Source: Chloroflexota bacterium
Lineage (GTDB): Bacteria > Chloroflexota > UBA11872 > VXNJ01
Reading direction: 5' to 3'
Assembly: GCA_026708165.1 (NCBI GenBank)
Contig: JAPOVO010000246.1
Span: 1 to 6,509 of the forward strand
Length of the DNA: 6,509 bases
Part shown: positions 4,764-6,509 of the stretch, in pieces
Numbering within the stretch: the first letter of the stretch is position 1
Layout: each line of letters begins with the position of its first letter
The notes under the pieces: generated by a model
The model's input: the letters and a program-made list of their open reading frames with translations, nothing else
What the model was told of the DNA's origin: nothing
Database searches by the model: none
Translations under genes and position numbers: made by a program

Positions 4764-5570
4764 GTGGATAGGTCAGCTATAGAGTGGACTGATTCGACGT
4801 GGAATCCAGTCACCGGTTGCACCAAGGTCAGCCCAGGATGCGCCTATTGCTACGCTGAGGCCATCACTCTGCGGTTTCGGCGAGGCGGTCCGTTTCTTCC
4901 CGGACTCAGTACGATCAGACTGCATCCCGACAGGCTTGCTATTCCAGAGAAGTGGAGAGCGCCCCGCCGGGTTTTCGTCAATAGTATGAGCGACCTGTTT
5001 CACGAAGACGTGCCGCTTGAATTCATCCAGCGTGTCTTCAAAGTCATGGAGAGAGCCTCGCGCCACACATTCCAGATACTCACCAAGCGTGAAGTCCGTC
5101 TTCATTCACTGGCCCCCAAACTCCATTGGCCGTCGAACGTTTGGATGGGCGTCTCAGTGGAAAACCAATTTTGGGCTGAGAAACGGATTCCCTACCTGCT
5201 TCAGGTTCCAAGTCGAGTCCGGTTCTTATCGGTCGAGCCTCTGCTCAAACCCGTAGATCTTCGACCTTACCTTGGCGGTTTGCAGTGGGTAATCGTTGGT
5301 GGAGAAAGCGGTCCGAGGGCAAGACCCATTCATGCCGACTGGATTCGCCGGATACGTGACGATTGCCGCGAATCGAACGTACCGTTCTTCTTCAAGCAAT
5401 GGGGCGGTCGTACTAGCAAGGCCGGGGGCCGTCTACTCGACGGCCGCGTTTACGACGATATGCCCTCGACGCCTGAGATCATCAACCGAGCTCCTGCCGT
5501 TAATGCATCCAAGGCAAACTCAGGTTCACTGACTGAGACACGCCGTCCGGTCACTTCGGTAGGCATCTAG
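4764..5570 (+). CDS. DUF5131 / phage Gp37-Gp68 family three-Cys-motif protein (268 aa)
   Basis: The N-terminus AIEWTDSTWNPVTGC is the hallmark of this family. The three cysteines Cys19, Cys26 and Cys29 form a C-x6-C-x2-C motif (GCTKVSPGCAYCYAE), thought to bind an iron-sulfur cluster in a radical-SAM-like manner. FVNSMSDLFHEDVP (71-84), FQILTKR (103-109), VWMGVSVEN (126-134), RFLSVEPLL (153-161), WVIVGGESGPRARP (175-188) and VPFFFKQWGG (206-215) are the family's later conserved blocks, all present. The last ~35 residues extend beyond the usual end. It starts at GTG 4764, with GGAGG (4756-4760) three bases upstream; conservation from IEWTD onward fixes this start. TcmP follows after 3 bp. The family occurs in phages and bacteria beside TcmP. 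Its reaction is not known to me; nucleic-acid modification or repair is an inference from resemblance to radical SAM repair enzymes. Confidence 0.94.
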   Translation: MDRSAIEWTDSTWNPVTGCTKVSPGCAYCYAEAITLRFRRGGPFLPGLSTIRLHPDRLAIPEKWRAPRRVFVNSMSDLFHEDVPLEFIQRVFKVMERASRHTFQILTKREVRLHSLAPKLHWPSNVWMGVSVENQFWAEKRIPYLLQVPSRVRFLSVEPLLKPVDLRPYLGGLQWVIVGGESGPRARPIHADWIRRIRDDCRESNVPFFFKQWGGRTSKAGGRLLDGRVYDDMPSTPEIINRAPAVNASKANSGSLTETRRPVTSVGI

Positions 5571-5573
5571 TAG

Positions 5574-6509
5574 TTGCCCGCTCCTGCCACTACTACCTGG
5601 GACTTAAAACCCCATTCGCTAGCCAAGCACGAGATTCTCAAACGCTACATGCAGGCATGGGTGCCTATCTTCGGACAGAGTGGCTTCTCAGAACTCGTTT
5701 ACATCGACGGATTCGCTGGTCCGGGGCGATATTCCAACGGCGAAGACGGTTCCCCAGTCATCGCCGTTAAGGCTGCCTTGGAGCGCCAGAATCAAATCGA
5801 TTCCATGACATTCCTGTTTGTGGAGAAGGATCGAGACAGAGCAGACATGCTCGACGAAGTGCTCGGCGACCTCCCAATTCCCGGGAATTTCACAATTCAC
5901 GTAGCCAGAGGCCGCACATTCGCAGAGGCAGTGACGAGGTTTCTTGATGAAAGGACTCTGGGCGGACGGCAGCTTCCCCCTACCTTCGCTTTCATAGACC
6001 CTTTTGGATGGAGGGACGTACCGTTCGAGCTTGTGTGTCGCATCCTCTCCCTTCCCCGTTGTGAAGTGTTAATCACCTTCATGTACGTGGCGATCAATCG
6101 ATTTCTTGGACTTCCGAACCAAGCGTGCAATTTCAACACCCTATTCGGTACAGACGAGTGGGATGCCATCAACACAATGATCGAGCCGCAGGAGCGCAAC
6201 AGAACGGCCCATGATCTCTATCTGGCGCAGCTGAAGAACAGGGCAGGCGCGCAATATGTACGCTCATTTGAGATGTCTAACGATAGAAATGTCACGGACT
6301 ACTACCTGTTCTACGCCACAAACCATCTGCTTGGGCTCAAGAAGATGAAGGAAGCGATGTGGAAAGTTGATGAATCAGGTGAATTCAGGTTCTCGGATGC
6401 CACCGACCGTAACCAAATGGTGCTCTTTCGTGCCGAGCCCCAGTCCGAAGTTCTCCGAACTCAGATAATCGAGCGATTCAGAGACAGGGAGACGACGATC
6501 AGGGAAATC
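5574..6509 (+). CDS. tcmP: Three-Cys-motif partner protein TcmP (partial, 3' end beyond window)
   Basis: The frame is open for 312 codons to the window edge. It begins TTWDLKPHSLAKHEILKRYM, the typical TcmP start (W--KPH--AKH-IL--Y---W). YIDGFAGPGRYSNGEDGSP (residues 43-61) resembles SAM-binding motif I of a Rossmann methyltransferase, FVEKD (82-86) an acidic second strand, and FAFIDPFGW (138-146) a DPPY-like catalytic motif. TFMYVAINRFLG (168-179) and the rest match the family's middle region. The start is TTG 5574: the first in-frame ATG (5649) would remove the conserved PHSLAKH segment, and a TAG lies directly before the TTG. GGTAGG (5558-5563) is the only ribosome-site-like sequence. The 3-bp gap after the DUF5131 stop implies coupled translation. 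By family pairing it should work with the three-Cys protein. A methyltransferase role is inferred, not shown. Confidence 0.93.
   Translation, partial: MPAPATTTWDLKPHSLAKHEILKRYMQAWVPIFGQSGFSELVYIDGFAGPGRYSNGEDGSPVIAVKAALERQNQIDSMTFLFVEKDRDRADMLDEVLGDLPIPGNFTIHVARGRTFAEAVTRFLDERTLGGRQLPPTFAFIDPFGWRDVPFELVCRILSLPRCEVLITFMYVAINRFLGLPNQACNFNTLFGTDEWDAINTMIEPQERNRTAHDLYLAQLKNRAGAQYVRSFEMSNDRNVTDYYLFYATNHLLGLKKMKEAMWKVDESGEFRFSDATDRNQMVLFRAEPQSEVLRTQIIERFRDRETTIREI

Noticed and set aside
1..6509. CRISPR array, rRNA, tRNA or replication origin
   Set aside because: No regularly spaced direct repeats, no rRNA or tRNA core sequences and no DnaA-box cluster were seen.

Overview
This is a GC-rich bacterial accessory region that mixes metabolic genes with toxin-antitoxin, transposase-domestication and three-Cys-motif modules. 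Shine-Dalgarno sites are clear, and GTG and TTG starts are used. Nothing identifies the species. The GH32 subfamily, the short HicB type and the GTAG-type REP palindromes fit an uncultured environmental bacterium, but that is an inference from gene families, not a taxonomic call.

Left part, all genes on the minus strand (about 188-2840): a VOC/glyoxalase-fold protein (2840-2478), a divergent glycoside hydrolase family 32 enzyme (2350-785), a C-terminally truncated HicB-like antitoxin (738-562) whose end is fused out of frame to the last ~21 codons of a hicA toxin gene (580-515), and a small unrecognised ORF (409-188). The hic locus looks like a toxin-antitoxin pair collapsed by an internal deletion. 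The first 48 bases may be the 3' end of a plus-strand gene.

Middle, plus strand: an intact Phd/Doc-like toxin-antitoxin operon (RHH-like antitoxin 3046-3276, Doc/Fic toxin 3273-3659, overlapping by 4 bp), with a consensus -35 box and short inverted repeats upstream. It is followed by a REP-associated tyrosine transposase (RAYT, 3847-4458). Three GTAG-type REP palindromes accompany the RAYT gene: a degenerate copy upstream (3763-3791), a perfect one inside the reading frame in inverted orientation (4142-4165), and a perfect one just downstream (4491-4519). The downstream copy sits inside a larger nested stem.

Right part, plus strand: a 305-bp non-coding gap holding the downstream REP and a good sigma70-like promoter, then a two-gene operon. 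The first gene is a DUF5131 (phage Gp37/Gp68) three-Cys radical-SAM-like protein (4764-5570). The second is its known partner TcmP, a methyltransferase-like protein that starts at TTG 5574 and runs off the window end. This pair is the least understood system here. The family pairing is known, but its biochemical function is not known to me.
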